The notes: generated from the sequence alone by a model not told the origin. DNA of 64,000 nucleotides from Stenotrophomonas sp. 610A2 (GCF_030549615.1 NZ_CP130832.1:4030001-4094000); one strand, 5' to 3'. Shown: positions 53,163 to 62,683, counted from the stretch's first letter. Numbers and translations: made by a program.

Positions 53163-55268
53163 ATGGCTTTGCAACGTTCTCTCCTGGTACTGGCAATCGG
53201 CGCCGCGCTCACGCTCAGCGGCTGCGCCAAAGATGCAAGCGCGCCTGCCGCTGATACCAGCGCAACTTCCAAACCTGCCGCCACTGCAGCCAAACCACAG
53301 TTGGGCAGCTTTGGCTTTGATGCCGACGGCATGGACCGCAGCATCGCCGCCGGTGACAACTTCTTTGACTTTGCCAATGGCCAGTGGGTGCAGCGCACCG
53401 AGATTCCCGCTGACCGTTCCAACTATGGCAGCTTCAATGTGATCGCCGAGAAAACACTGGCCGATACCCGCGCGATCATGGAGGAAGCCGGCAAGGCCGA
53501 CGCTGGTGAAGTCCGCAAGATCGGTGACTATTACGCCGCGTTCATGGACGAAGCAGGCATCGAAGCGCGCGGCATCGCCCCGGTACAGCCTGCCCTGCAG
53601 GCTATTGCCGGCATCGCCGACAAGCCAGCATTGGCAAAGGCGCTGGGCGCCAGCATGCGCGCCGACGTCGACCTGCTCAATGCCACCAACTTCTATACCC
53701 CGCACCTGTTCGGCGTCTGGGTGTCGGTGGATCTGCTGCAGCCGGACCGCAACGCGCCCTACTTGGTGCAGGGTGGCCTTGGCATGCCGGACCGCGATTT
53801 CTACCTGCAGGACGGCCGCATGGCCGAGCTGCGTGGCGCCTACCAGGCCTATGTGGCCAAGCTGCTTGAGCTGTCCGGCGACAAGGACGCGGCTGCCAAG
53901 GCGGCGCGCATCGTCGCGCTGGAAACCAAGATCGCCCGTGCCCACGCTACCCAGGAAGAAACCAACGACGTGCAGAAGGGCGCCAACGCCTGGAAGCAGA
54001 CCGATCTGGCCGGCAAGGCACCGGGCATGGATTGGAATGCCTTCCTGGACGGTGCCAAGCTCAGCGCGCAGCAGGATTTCATCGTCTGGCAGCCCAAGGC
54101 AGTAGCCGGCCTGTCCAAGCTGGTCGCCAGCGAGCCGCTGGATGTATGGAAGGACTACATGGCGTTCCACGCGCTGGATGAGGCCGCTGCCTACCTGCCG
54201 AAGGCTTTCGCCGATGCCAGCTTCGCCTTCCACGGCACCACCATGAGCGGCACGCCGCAGCAGAGCGATCGCTGGAAGCGCGCGGTCGCCGACACCAATG
54301 GCGCGATCGGCGAGGCGGTCGGCAAGATCTACGTCGAGCGCCACTTCGACGCCAATACCAAGGCGCGTGCCGACGAGATGGCCAAGAACATCATCGCCGC
54401 CTTCGCCAAGCGCATCGACGCGCTGGAATGGATGTCGCCGGAAACCAAGGCGCACGCCAAGGCCAAGGTCGCCGGGCTCAAGGTGGACATGGGTTACCCG
54501 AGCAAGTGGCGTGACTACAGCGCGTTGGAAGTGAAGCGTGACGATGCGCTGGGCAATGCCGAACGCGCCTCGTTGTTCGAATACCAGCGCAACATCGCCA
54601 AGCTCGGCCAGCCGGTCGACCACAGCGAATGGGCGATGCTGCCGCAGACCATCAACGCGATGAACGTGCCGCTGGAAAACCGCCTGGTGTTCCCGGCGGC
54701 AATCCTGCAACCGCCGTTCTTCGATGGTGCCGCTGATGATGCGATCAACTACGGCGCCATCGGTGCGGTGATCGGCCATGAGATCAGCCACGGCTTCGAT
54801 AATGCAGGCGCGCTGTTCGATGAAACCGGCAAGCTGCACAACTGGTGGACGGCGGAGGATCTGAAGAAATTCAATGCCGCCGGCGACGCGCTGGCGATGC
54901 AGTTCGACAGCTACGAGCCGTTCCCCGGCGTGCACGTCAATGGCCGCCTGACGCTGGGCGAGAACATCGCCGACGTCGCTGGTCTTGGTACTGCTTACGA
55001 CGCGTATCGGTTGTCGCTACAGGGCAAGCAGGAGCAGACGCTGGAAGGCTTCACGCCGGACCAGCGCTTCTTCCTTGGCTTTGCCCAGGCCTGGCGCAGC
55101 AAGGCACGTGAGCAGGCGCTGCGCAATTCACTGCTGACCAATGTGCATGCACCGGGCCAGTTCCGTGCATTGACCGTGCGCAACGTGGATGCGTGGTACC
55201 CGGCGTTCGAGGTGAAGGAAGGCCAGAAGCTGTATCTGGCACCTGAGAAGCGGGTCAAGGTCTGGTAA
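53163..55268 (+). CDS. M13 family metallopeptidase (PepO/neprilysin type)
   Basis: A 701-residue zinc endopeptidase of the neprilysin family. A lipoprotein-like signal ends LTLSGC (residue 20), so it may be lipid-anchored in the periplasm. The zinc site is H539-E-I-S-H543 (VIGHEISHGFDN), and the third ligand region is GENIADVAGL. NAYYSP-like motifs are replaced by NAMNVPLENRLVFPA. It cleaves peptides; target unknown. Widespread in xanthomonads. Confidence 0.94.
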   Translation: MALQRSLLVLAIGAALTLSGCAKDASAPAADTSATSKPAATAAKPQLGSFGFDADGMDRSIAAGDNFFDFANGQWVQRTEIPADRSNYGSFNVIAEKTLADTRAIMEEAGKADAGEVRKIGDYYAAFMDEAGIEARGIAPVQPALQAIAGIADKPALAKALGASMRADVDLLNATNFYTPHLFGVWVSVDLLQPDRNAPYLVQGGLGMPDRDFYLQDGRMAELRGAYQAYVAKLLELSGDKDAAAKAARIVALETKIARAHATQEETNDVQKGANAWKQTDLAGKAPGMDWNAFLDGAKLSAQQDFIVWQPKAVAGLSKLVASEPLDVWKDYMAFHALDEAAAYLPKAFADASFAFHGTTMSGTPQQSDRWKRAVADTNGAIGEAVGKIYVERHFDANTKARADEMAKNIIAAFAKRIDALEWMSPETKAHAKAKVAGLKVDMGYPSKWRDYSALEVKRDDALGNAERASLFEYQRNIAKLGQPVDHSEWAMLPQTINAMNVPLENRLVFPAAILQPPFFDGAADDAINYGAIGAVIGHEISHGFDNAGALFDETGKLHNWWTAEDLKKFNAAGDALAMQFDSYEPFPGVHVNGRLTLGENIADVAGLGTAYDAYRLSLQGKQEQTLEGFTPDQRFFLGFAQAWRSKAREQALRNSLLTNVHAPGQFRALTVRNVDAWYPAFEVKEGQKLYLAPEKRVKVW

Positions 55269-55536
55269 TTGCCCCCCCTCCCTTTCGCGCAGCGAAGGGG
55301 AGGGTTGGGGAGGGGTAGCTGCTGGCGGCAGTGCCGAGCCATGCTCGGCAAGGGGCGTTCCCGATAAAGCCCCTGCCGAGCATGGCTCGGCACTACAGTT
55401 CTAGCCCCTCTCCCGTTTACGGGAGAGGGGTTGGGGTGAGGGGCGCCCTTCGCAGGTAACACCCCTGCCGAGCATGGCTCGGCACTACGCGCCCTCCCTT
55501 TCGCGCTGCGAAGGGGAGGGTTCGGGAGGGGGCATT
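55266..55536. repeat. mixed repeat-filled gap
   Basis: Contains CCTCCC...GGGAGGG palindromes (55266-55318, 55492-55536), a CCCTCTCCCG...GGGAGAGGGG hairpin (55405-55442), and SMAG units at 55328-55350, 55374-55396 and 55466-55488. No gene is seen here. Confidence 0.9.
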
Positions 55537-55537
55537 T

Positions 55538-56464
55538 TCAAGCGGGCTCCGGCCACCGCAAAAGCACCGCAGGCTCCTGCCCTACCCGCTTGCAGGCACG
55601 CGTCGAAATGCCGTCATTCAAGGCAATCCGGAACAACGGTGCCACGCTGCGCAGTACGCGCGCCGCAACCACCGACTGCAGCTGCTGGCCACGACTGCGG
55701 CCAAGCAACTGCACCGCCCATTCCGGCAACAAAGCCGCACCGGCAGCAAGAAACACATCGCGCGACACGCCCGGCAACGGTACCGGCAAGCGCACTTCAC
55801 TCAGCACATCAAGCACCTCACGCGAGCGCTCATCCATGCTCAGCTGCGGCTGCTGCGCCTGGAAGTACTCGCGCACCTGTGCCTCGCTGGCCGGCACATC
55901 GCGCGCGCCCAAGGCCTCGGCAACGCGCCGGTACTCGTCGTAATAGCGATCAGCAATGGCAGCAGGCACCTCACGGCAGTAACGGCGGCAGCCTTCGAGG
56001 AAGCCATAGGCCTCGGTGACATGCACCCAGGTCAGCAGCTGCGGATCATCGGCGGCATAGCCACGGCCATCCGGCAGCGTGCCCACTACCTGTGCATGGA
56101 TACGCCGCACCTTGGCGATCAGCTTTTCGACCTCGGCCGCTGGCGCATAGCTGGTACCTGCCACAAAACTGGTGGTGCGACGCAACCGCCCGACCAGGTC
56201 CTCGCGGAAGTTGGAGTGGTCGTACACGCCGGCCAGCGCGCGTGGATGCAGCAACTGCAACATCAACGCACACAGCCCGCCGGCCAACATGCCGGGAAAC
56301 TCGGAATGAATGCGCCAGGTGACGCTGCCCGGCCCGAACCAGCCCGGATCGCCCAGCGGCGCGTCGTACTCCACGCCGTTCTGGTTACGTGGAAAGGCGT
56401 CCAGCACCCAGCGACGGATGTGGGCGGTGGCGGCGGCGGAGACAGGGCTGAACAGGGATGACAT
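55538..56464 (-). CDS. MpaB-like oxygenase (DUF2236)
   Basis: A 308-residue protein of the MpaB/DUF2236 family. The N-terminal pattern FGPGSVTWRIHSEFPGMLAGG and HPRALAGVYDHSNFRED, then LTWVHVTEAY, are typical. Histidines in these motifs correspond to the presumed haem or iron ligands of rubber-oxygenase-like members. No signal peptide. Its natural substrate is unknown. ATG 56464 opens the family-consistent N-terminus. Confidence 0.85.
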   Translation of the reverse strand: MSSLFSPVSAAATAHIRRWVLDAFPRNQNGVEYDAPLGDPGWFGPGSVTWRIHSEFPGMLAGGLCALMLQLLHPRALAGVYDHSNFREDLVGRLRRTTSFVAGTSYAPAAEVEKLIAKVRRIHAQVVGTLPDGRGYAADDPQLLTWVHVTEAYGFLEGCRRYCREVPAAIADRYYDEYRRVAEALGARDVPASEAQVREYFQAQQPQLSMDERSREVLDVLSEVRLPVPLPGVSRDVFLAAGAALLPEWAVQLLGRSRGQQLQSVVAARVLRSVAPLFRIALNDGISTRACKRVGQEPAVLLRWPEPA

Positions 56465-56795
56465 GGCGCCTATCGTACCGGTCCAGCTGCGCAGCTGGCT
56501 TGCCGGAACCGCTGATCCGGCAGCCGTACAGCCGCCGTCAAGGCCGGCGGGGTGCTGCGGCCACTCCATGTGCAAATGCAGCAAGAAATTGCACGAAAGC
56601 TGAAACGTCCTTCGGCTTGAACGATGACGCAGCGCAAAAAATCCACGCTGTCGCGGCGTTGCGGCCAACAGTGCCGCTCGATTCTTCGCACCGCCCCCAT
56701 TGCCAAGTACGACGAAAGTGCTAGAACTGAGCCTGCCTGACCGCACCAACCTGCATCCGTCGCTCGTTCCAGCAAGTATCTGCAAGGAGCTCAAC
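56465..56795. other. gap without a gene; possible promoter
   Basis: No ORF is supported in 331 bp between divergent genes. A tentative -35/-10 pair, TTGCCA (56700) and TAGAAC (56722) spaced by 16 bases, could drive the 56796 gene. The remainder shows no repeats. Confidence 0.4.
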
Positions 56796-57398
56796 ATGAT
56801 CGCACTGTTCAAAGGTTTGGGATTGCTGCTGCAAGACAACGAGCTGTACAACAGCCCGTTCGAGAAACAGGTCGATCATTGGAAAAACCTGAGCGATCAG
56901 CAGATACGTGAGGAAGTGTCGGTGCTGGCCAAGGCCAAGTGCCAGTGGCTGATGGCCTCGATCGTGCTGTGGCAGGCATCGTCACTGCTGATCCTGGGGC
57001 TGATCACCAATTACCTGTGGCGCGATGATTTCCATATCACCTTCACCCGCATCGTGATCGTGCTCGGCTCCTGGGTATCGATCCTGTTCGTGATCTGGTT
57101 CATGGCCAACATGTTCGACCACACCGCCGGTTTCGAGCGCTGGATGAAGGCCTTCAACAGCCGCGCCCGCATCAGCTCCGATGCCGACAGCGTGGACGAA
57201 GTGGCCGAAGCGCTGGACATGGCCGAGCACTACCCGGAAGTGCTGGATTACAAGCAAGCCGTCACCAGCACCCGCGAACTGCGCCATGAAGACGTGCGCA
57301 TCATGCGTGAACTCGGGCGCATGCGGCAGCATTCGGAACTGGTCGGCAAGCTCAACCACATTGGTGATGATGGACTGCGATTGCAGCCTGCGTTCTGA
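56796..57398 (+). CDS. membrane protein of unknown function
   Basis: A 200-residue protein with an N-terminal cytosolic segment (FEKQVDHWKNLSDQQIREE), two membrane helices (about residues 53-74 and 88-108) and a charged C-terminal cytosolic domain (DEVAEALDMAEHYPEVLDY and RIMRELGRM). No family recognised. Strong ribosome site AAGGAG seven bases before ATG 56796; a rho-independent terminator follows. Confidence 0.75.
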   Translation: MIALFKGLGLLLQDNELYNSPFEKQVDHWKNLSDQQIREEVSVLAKAKCQWLMASIVLWQASSLLILGLITNYLWRDDFHITFTRIVIVLGSWVSILFVIWFMANMFDHTAGFERWMKAFNSRARISSDADSVDEVAEALDMAEHYPEVLDYKQAVTSTRELRHEDVRIMRELGRMRQHSELVGKLNHIGDDGLRLQPAF

Positions 57399-57419
57399 AC
57401 CTGCCTGAGCTTGGGGGAG

Positions 57420-57450
57420 ATCGCCGCGCTTGGTCGCGGCGATTTTTTTT
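57420..57450 (+). terminator. rho-independent terminator
   Basis: Stem ATCGCCGCG / CGCGGCGAT around a CTTGGT loop, followed by eight Ts, 22 bases after the 57398 stop. Confidence 0.92.
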
Positions 57451-57534
57451 GCGCGGTAAAGCTTCCTCTTCCCCCGTGTCCCAGGTGCGCTGCACTTATG
57501 CGGGCCACTTGAACCGCGCTATCCCGCGATGGGC

Positions 57535-57864
57535 CTATTTCCGCAACGTCACCTGCTGCGAATACCCAGCCGGCAGACCGTGCATCTGGCGGGTGGAGCC
57601 AACCACGACGACAAAGTCACCCAGAGCCTCGCGGCGACAAAGCTGCGCATCGGTAGCGCCACTGCAGTGCTCGCGGTACAGCTGGTAATTGCAGCGCCCA
57701 CTATCACTCTGCAGGCACTGGAAGCGACTGACACCATTGACCACGGTGGTGCGGCTGAGCAGGCTCTGCTCGCCACTGATGCGGGTCACCGAGGTCTGCC
57801 CCGGTGTTTCATGGATGCCCAGCATCGACAGCAGGCTGCCGATCAGAACTGTCAGGTAATGCAT
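57535..57864 (-). CDS. small exported protein in a LytTR operon
   Basis: A 109-residue protein with an N-terminal signal-like helix (MHYLTVLIGSLLSMLG) and four cysteines (FQC, RCN, HCS, LCRR) in a 28-residue stretch that could form two disulfides. No family recognised. It is 27 bases after the response regulator gene and probably belongs to the same transcript. Confidence 0.6.
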   Translation of the reverse strand: MHYLTVLIGSLLSMLGIHETPGQTSVTRISGEQSLLSRTTVVNGVSRFQCLQSDSGRCNYQLYREHCSGATDAQLCRREALGDFVVVVGSTRQMHGLPAGYSQQVTLRK

Positions 57865-57891
57865 GGCAATACTCCGGCAAGCTTGGCGGCA

Positions 57892-58665
57892 TCACATGCC
57901 GCGGAACAGACTCATGAAGGGTTGGCTGACCACCAGCGTTTCACTGCGCTGTTTCAGCCGCAGTACGCCGCGGCCGCTGTCATCGCGGCTCACCGCCGCT
58001 ACCGCCTTCATGTTGACGATGGTGGCGCGGTGGATCTGGCGGAAGCTGTTGGCATCCAGGGCGGCGCTCAGTTCGCGCAGCGAGCTGCGCAGCAGCAGTT
58101 CTTCCTCGGCGGTGACCACTACGGTGTATTTGCTGTCGGCGCGGAAATACAGCACTTCGTCCAACATCACCAGGCGGGTTTCGCGGCCATTGCTGGCGGT
58201 GATCCAGGCCAGCGGTGGTGCCGCCAACGGCGCGGCGGGTTGCCGCGCCAACTGCTGCAGCAGGCGCTCCAGTACACCCGGATCGGCATTGCCGCTCTGG
58301 CGCCTGGCCAGTACGCGCTGACGGGTGGCCAACAGGCGCTCATCGCTGACCGGCTTGAGCAGGTAATCCATCGCACCCTGCTCGAACGCACTGATCGCGT
58401 ACTGATCGTAGGCGGTGACGAACACCACTTCGGTCAATGGGCTCAGCTGCTGCAGCGCGCGGGCAACATCCAGGCCGGTGATGCCAGGCATGCGGATGTC
58501 GAGGAAGGCCAGGTCGGGCTTGTGCGTTTCCAGTGCTTCCAGCGCGGCGGCACCATCTTCGCATTCGGCGACGATATCGAGCTCCGGCCACAAGCGCTGC
58601 AGCTGGGCGACCAGCGCCTCACGCAGCAGCGGTTCGTCTTCGGCGATGAGTGCTTCAAGATGCAC
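57892..58665 (-). CDS. LytTR-type response regulator
   Basis: A 257-residue regulator: receiver domain (1-125) with phospho-acceptor D56 in FLDIRMPG, then a LytTR DNA-binding domain (about 150-257; YFRADSKYTVVV and FRQIHRATIVNM). AlgR/LytR-like proteins of this type control envelope, adhesion or virulence genes. It overlaps the kinase gene by 11 bases. Confidence 0.93.
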   Translation of the reverse strand: MHLEALIAEDEPLLREALVAQLQRLWPELDIVAECEDGAAALEALETHKPDLAFLDIRMPGITGLDVARALQQLSPLTEVVFVTAYDQYAISAFEQGAMDYLLKPVSDERLLATRQRVLARRQSGNADPGVLERLLQQLARQPAAPLAAPPLAWITASNGRETRLVMLDEVLYFRADSKYTVVVTAEEELLLRSSLRELSAALDANSFRQIHRATIVNMKAVAAVSRDDSGRGVLRLKQRSETLVVSQPFMSLFRGM

Positions 58666-59995
58666 GGGGCAACTCCGGGATATTCACTGTTGTCTGCGAC
58701 GGCGCATTGTTTAACGGTGCAGCTGTCGGTACAGCGGCGACTACCGGCGGCGGTGATGCAATGCGTTTTGGCAGGCTGATGGTGGCGGCCATGCCACTGG
58801 GGAAGTTGGACACCAGCGCAAGCGTGGCCTGTTCGCCACAGCTCAGGCGCAGGCGCTCGCGCAGGTTCTTCAGGCCGATGCCGGTGCCACTGTTGTCGGT
58901 ACTGATGCCCTGGCCGTCGTCGGCGACGGTGATCGTCAGCTGACCATCCAGTTCGCGCGCCAGTATCCACACCGTGCCACCGCCGCTCTTGGGCTCCAGG
59001 CCATGCTTGATCGCGTTCTCGACCAGGGTCTGCAGCGACATCGAGGGCAGGCAGACGCCGTGCAGGTGTTCGGGCACGTCGATCTGCAAGCTGAGTCGCG
59101 AGCCCATGCGGATCTGCAGGATCTCCAGATAGGCCCGCACGCGCTCAAGCTCCTGGCCAAGCGTGGAAACCGACTGGTCGATGCCCGGCAGCGAACTGCG
59201 CAGGTATTGGATCAGGTGTCCAAGCATCTGCTCGGCGCGGGCCGGGTCGCTGCGGGTCAGTACCTGTGCATTGGCCAGCGTGTTGTAGAGGAAGTGAGGT
59301 TCCACCTGCGCATGCAGCAGATTGAGCCGGGCCACGCTGAGCTCCTTCTCGGCTTCGGTGCGGGCCGCGTGCTCGCGCTCTTCGCGGCGCTGCTGGGCGA
59401 CCTTGCCGCTGAGCGCATGGGTGACGGCCTCGGCATTCTCGTAGTTGCTGCCTTCATCGAGCAGCAACAGGTCCACCCAAGCACCGGCATCTGGCTCGAA
59501 GAACAGGGTGACGCTACTGGTATCCGCGCCGGGAATCACACGGGCGGTGATCTGGTTGTGCTTGATCGCCAGCCGCGCCATCGGGTTCCAGCGTGACGGC
59601 GGACGCTCACCATAGGGATCGGCGCGGCGCTGTGTGGCGCGCAGCTGCAAGGTGCCGACCGAGCGCTCCAGTTGTTCGATGCGCGGCATCTGCCCGATCA
59701 CCTGCTCAAGCAGCGCGAAGGCGGTAGGGGCATCCAGTGGCAGCTCGACCTGGCGGCGATGGCGATTGGCAAGACTCTGCGAATCCAGCCGGTCGGCGAT
59801 CAGGGTGACGCGGCGGATATGACCGACCACGGCGGTCAGCGCGAATATCATCAGCGCCATCGCGGCCAGGCCGAAGATCCAACCCGGCGACTGGTCCATG
59901 CCGCTGAACAGGCCACTCCACAGGAACGCGGCGACGAGGATCGTCAACGCCCAGGCGGCGAGGATGCGGAAACCGAGAAAGAGGCTGGCGAACAT
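58655..59995 (-). CDS. LytS-type sensor histidine kinase
   Basis: A 446-residue membrane kinase. Two N-terminal helices (about 4-26 and 40-62) anchor it. The His_kinase (PF06580) domain has the phospho-histidine in AQVEPHFLYNTLANAQ, the N-box LVENAIKHGLEPK and G-box DDGQGIS with GIGLKNLRERL. The C-terminus is Pro/Ala-rich. It pairs with the LytTR regulator; the stimulus is unknown. The start at 59995 is preferred over an upstream ATG at 60028. Confidence 0.92.
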   Translation of the reverse strand: MFASLFLGFRILAAWALTILVAAFLWSGLFSGMDQSPGWIFGLAAMALMIFALTAVVGHIRRVTLIADRLDSQSLANRHRRQVELPLDAPTAFALLEQVIGQMPRIEQLERSVGTLQLRATQRRADPYGERPPSRWNPMARLAIKHNQITARVIPGADTSSVTLFFEPDAGAWVDLLLLDEGSNYENAEAVTHALSGKVAQQRREEREHAARTEAEKELSVARLNLLHAQVEPHFLYNTLANAQVLTRSDPARAEQMLGHLIQYLRSSLPGIDQSVSTLGQELERVRAYLEILQIRMGSRLSLQIDVPEHLHGVCLPSMSLQTLVENAIKHGLEPKSGGGTVWILARELDGQLTITVADDGQGISTDNSGTGIGLKNLRERLRLSCGEQATLALVSNFPSGMAATISLPKRIASPPPVVAAVPTAAPLNNAPSQTTVNIPELPRAS

Positions 59996-60121
59996 GGGGC
60001 AGTCACCGTAGGGATTGGGGCTGAGCATAGGCGCCGCCCGCCAAGCTGCAAGCGGCCTGCGACGAAACCGGGAAAACGGCGATCAAAGCCGGATTGGGCG
60101 GGATGGAAAACGGCGGCCACT

Positions 60122-60283
60122 GTAGTGCCGAGCCATGCTCGGCAAGGGGGCTCTACCGATAGACCCATGTAGTGCCGAGCCATGCTCGGCAAGGGGCTCT
60201 ACCGATAGATCCATGCAGTGCCGAGCCGCGCTCGGCAAGAGGCTTTACCGGGAAAGCCCCTGCCGAGCATGGCTCGGCACTAC
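60122..60283. repeat. SMAG repeat cluster (four copies)
   Basis: Three forward units at 60122-60144, 60169-60191 and 60215-60237 and one inverted unit at 60261-60283. The last one contains the stop codon of the next minus-strand gene. Confidence 0.93.
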
Positions 60284-62253
60284 CTCGACCGCCACTCGCT
60301 GGGCAACACCCACCGCGCCACACCATCGCCACACAGCCCGATCAGCGCGTCACCCTGCGGCGCCCAATGCAGCTGGCGCAGGTCCCAGCAAGCAGAGCGG
60401 CTGGGATTCAATGACAGCGACTGCCCCGACTCAAGGTCCCACACCGCCAGCACCGGGGTGCCGCCATCGTTGCCGCCCAAGGCCAGCAGGCGCCCGTCAG
60501 CCGAAGCCGTTGCCGCATTCAACGAGTTCAGCCCCGGCAACGCCAACGAATACCGGAGCTTGCCGCTGGCCAGATCCACCACATGCATACCGGGATCGCG
60601 GCGGTTGCCTTCCATCAGCACGAAGCCGACGGCAACCCAACCGCCTTTGGCCGAGCCCAGCGGCGCTGGCACCCACTGCGCCATACCGGTGTCGTCATTG
60701 CCATCGACCTTGCCAAAGCGACGCGGCACGGCCAGCACGCGACTTACGCTACCGGTCGCGCCATCGAGTTCGGTCAAGCCCGCCGGGTCCTCGATCCAGA
60801 GGCCCTGCCCCGGCCCGTCCCAGCGCACCGGCTTGACCAGCGAGTTGCCCGGATAGCCGCCCACCACGCCCTGTCGTGTCGCGTCGAAGCGCAGCGCATA
60901 GACCCATGGCTCGCCTTGGGCCGCCGGCGTCGCCTGCGGCTCAAGCACGCGCAGCACATCACGGATCACACCACCGCCGTCCAGTGCGTGGTCGTAGGGC
61001 ACCGGCCTGCCTTGCGTGTCATGCGTCCACTTCCAGCCGCCGCTGATCGGCTGACGCACACCTGCTGCCCAGCGCAGCGGATGGGCCAGCGCACGTTGCT
61101 GGTCCAGGCTGTACTCCACGATCTGCTGCTGTACCGCCAGCCAGGCAGTGCGGCCCTGCGGGTCCACGCTCAGGCCTGCGCGACCGGCATCCGCACTGGC
61201 TTGCCACAGACGTTGCGGCTTGTCGCCCATGCCCGGCGCCCAGCGCCACAAGGCGTCGGGATAGCTGCTGAGCAGGAGTACGCTGCCATCGGCCAGCGGC
61301 CGCATGTCGTAGTAGTCACCACTGCCGAAGGGCAGCAGGCGTTGCGCTGCGGGCGCATCCTTGTTGCCGCCCGGCACCGTCAAGCTCGGTTCGACGATAC
61401 GACTGTCTGCCTGCGCCGGCAGCTGCCAATCACTGGCACTGACTCCGATCTGCAGGGCTGCACCTGGCAGCGCGCGCACCGCGTCATAAACCGGCGTGAA
61501 CACCGCCTCCGGCACGCGGCGTCGGCTCAGGCGTGGCGAGGGCCCACCGCCCATCACATTGAACTCGCGCAGCTGGTCGACGATGCCACCGTTCGGGTTG
61601 GGCCAGTCGTCGGTTCGGCTCAAGCTGATTGCCGTTGCCGGTTTGCCCAGCGCTTCGTCGACCTGCATCACCCGCACTTCAACCGTGCTTTTGGCACGGC
61701 CGAGTACGCCATGTTTCTGCTCGGTACTGGCCTGCCAGCTGGCGAAGCTGCCCTGCAGTTCGGCCAGCTTGTCGCTCATCGCATCGACCGTGGGGTCACG
61801 CTGCAGGCGCTGCTCGCGTAGCGGCAGTTCTTCAGCAAGCAATGCGCCCTGCTCCACCGCCGTACGCAATGCCGGCATGCGGTAGCGACGGATGAACTCG
61901 GCCTTCAGTTCAGGACGGCGCGCGATCAGCACATTGCCCCAGCCGTGATCCATATAGGCCACGCGGGTACGTTGCACCGGTGCGTTGAACTTGCCCACCG
62001 GTGCCAAGCTGGCTTGTACCACCGGCAGCACTTGATCGAACGGCAAAGCCACCAGCAGCTCGACCTGCTGCAGCGGGCGCTGGTTCTTTGCCAGCAGCGG
62101 CGCCTGCAGGGCCGAAGGCAGGCCTTTCTCTGGCTCCTGCTGCGCGGTCGGCAACATCTGCCAGTTTGCCGGCAAAGGCGCGGCAGAGGCCCACAACGAG
62201 GAGGTGATGCCAACCAGGCACAGGATCGCGCCGCAGGCGCTGGTGTTTGTCAT
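60280..62253 (-). CDS. large exported protein of unknown function (propeller-like)
   Basis: A 657-residue exported protein; signal peptide cleaved near ASA (residue 24). Residues 300-657 show repeating strand patterns (GDYYDMRPLADGSVLLLSS, DPQGRTAWLAVQQQIVEY, ASADGRLLALGGNDGG, WDLESGQSLSL) like a beta-propeller; the N-terminal half is helical. No catalytic motif is evident. A WD40- or NHL-like scaffold role is inference. Its TAG stop (60280-60282) lies in a SMAG unit. Confidence 0.72.
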   Translation of the reverse strand: MTNTSACGAILCLVGITSSLWASAAPLPANWQMLPTAQQEPEKGLPSALQAPLLAKNQRPLQQVELLVALPFDQVLPVVQASLAPVGKFNAPVQRTRVAYMDHGWGNVLIARRPELKAEFIRRYRMPALRTAVEQGALLAEELPLREQRLQRDPTVDAMSDKLAELQGSFASWQASTEQKHGVLGRAKSTVEVRVMQVDEALGKPATAISLSRTDDWPNPNGGIVDQLREFNVMGGGPSPRLSRRRVPEAVFTPVYDAVRALPGAALQIGVSASDWQLPAQADSRIVEPSLTVPGGNKDAPAAQRLLPFGSGDYYDMRPLADGSVLLLSSYPDALWRWAPGMGDKPQRLWQASADAGRAGLSVDPQGRTAWLAVQQQIVEYSLDQQRALAHPLRWAAGVRQPISGGWKWTHDTQGRPVPYDHALDGGGVIRDVLRVLEPQATPAAQGEPWVYALRFDATRQGVVGGYPGNSLVKPVRWDGPGQGLWIEDPAGLTELDGATGSVSRVLAVPRRFGKVDGNDDTGMAQWVPAPLGSAKGGWVAVGFVLMEGNRRDPGMHVVDLASGKLRYSLALPGLNSLNAATASADGRLLALGGNDGGTPVLAVWDLESGQSLSLNPSRSACWDLRQLHWAPQGDALIGLCGDGVARWVLPSEWRSR

Positions 62254-62316
62254 GGGTCTTCCTTGATGGTGCTGTGACCGGATTCTTGGGGGCTGTATGT
62301 ATTTAGGGGGCCCCTG

Positions 62317-62683
62317 CCCTCACCCCAACCCCTCTCCCGGAGGGAGAGGGGCTTGTAGTGCCGAGCCATGCTCGGCTGGGGCTTCACCGGTAGAGCCTCA
62401 AGCGCAGGATCGCTGCGCTCCAAAGCAAAAGCTGCCCTCACCCCAACCCCCGCTCCGCGCCCCGGCCCTTGCGCTGGCGCAAGGGCGTTCGACGGGCAGC
62501 GAACCTGTGGTTCGCACCCTGCCCCTCTCACCCCGTGAACGGGAGAGGGGCTTCGAAGCCTGTAGTGCCGAGCCATGCTCGGCAGAGGCCTTACTGGTAA
62601 CGCCCTAAACGCAGCATGGCTGCGCTCTACTGCAAAAGCTGCCCTCACCCCAACCCCTCTCCCGTGAACGGGAGAGGGGCTTC
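62317..62683. repeat. repeat-filled gap
   Basis: GC-rich CCCTCTCCCG hairpins at 62317-62353, 62520-62552 and 62641-62683, and SMAG-like units at 62355-62377 and 62562-62584. No gene is supported in the 460 bp between the two neighbouring genes. Confidence 0.88.

Noticed and set aside
53007..54935. A 642-residue minus-strand frame opposite the M13 peptidase
   Set aside because: The M13 gene on the plus strand has HEISH and other family motifs; the reverse frame is a composition artefact.
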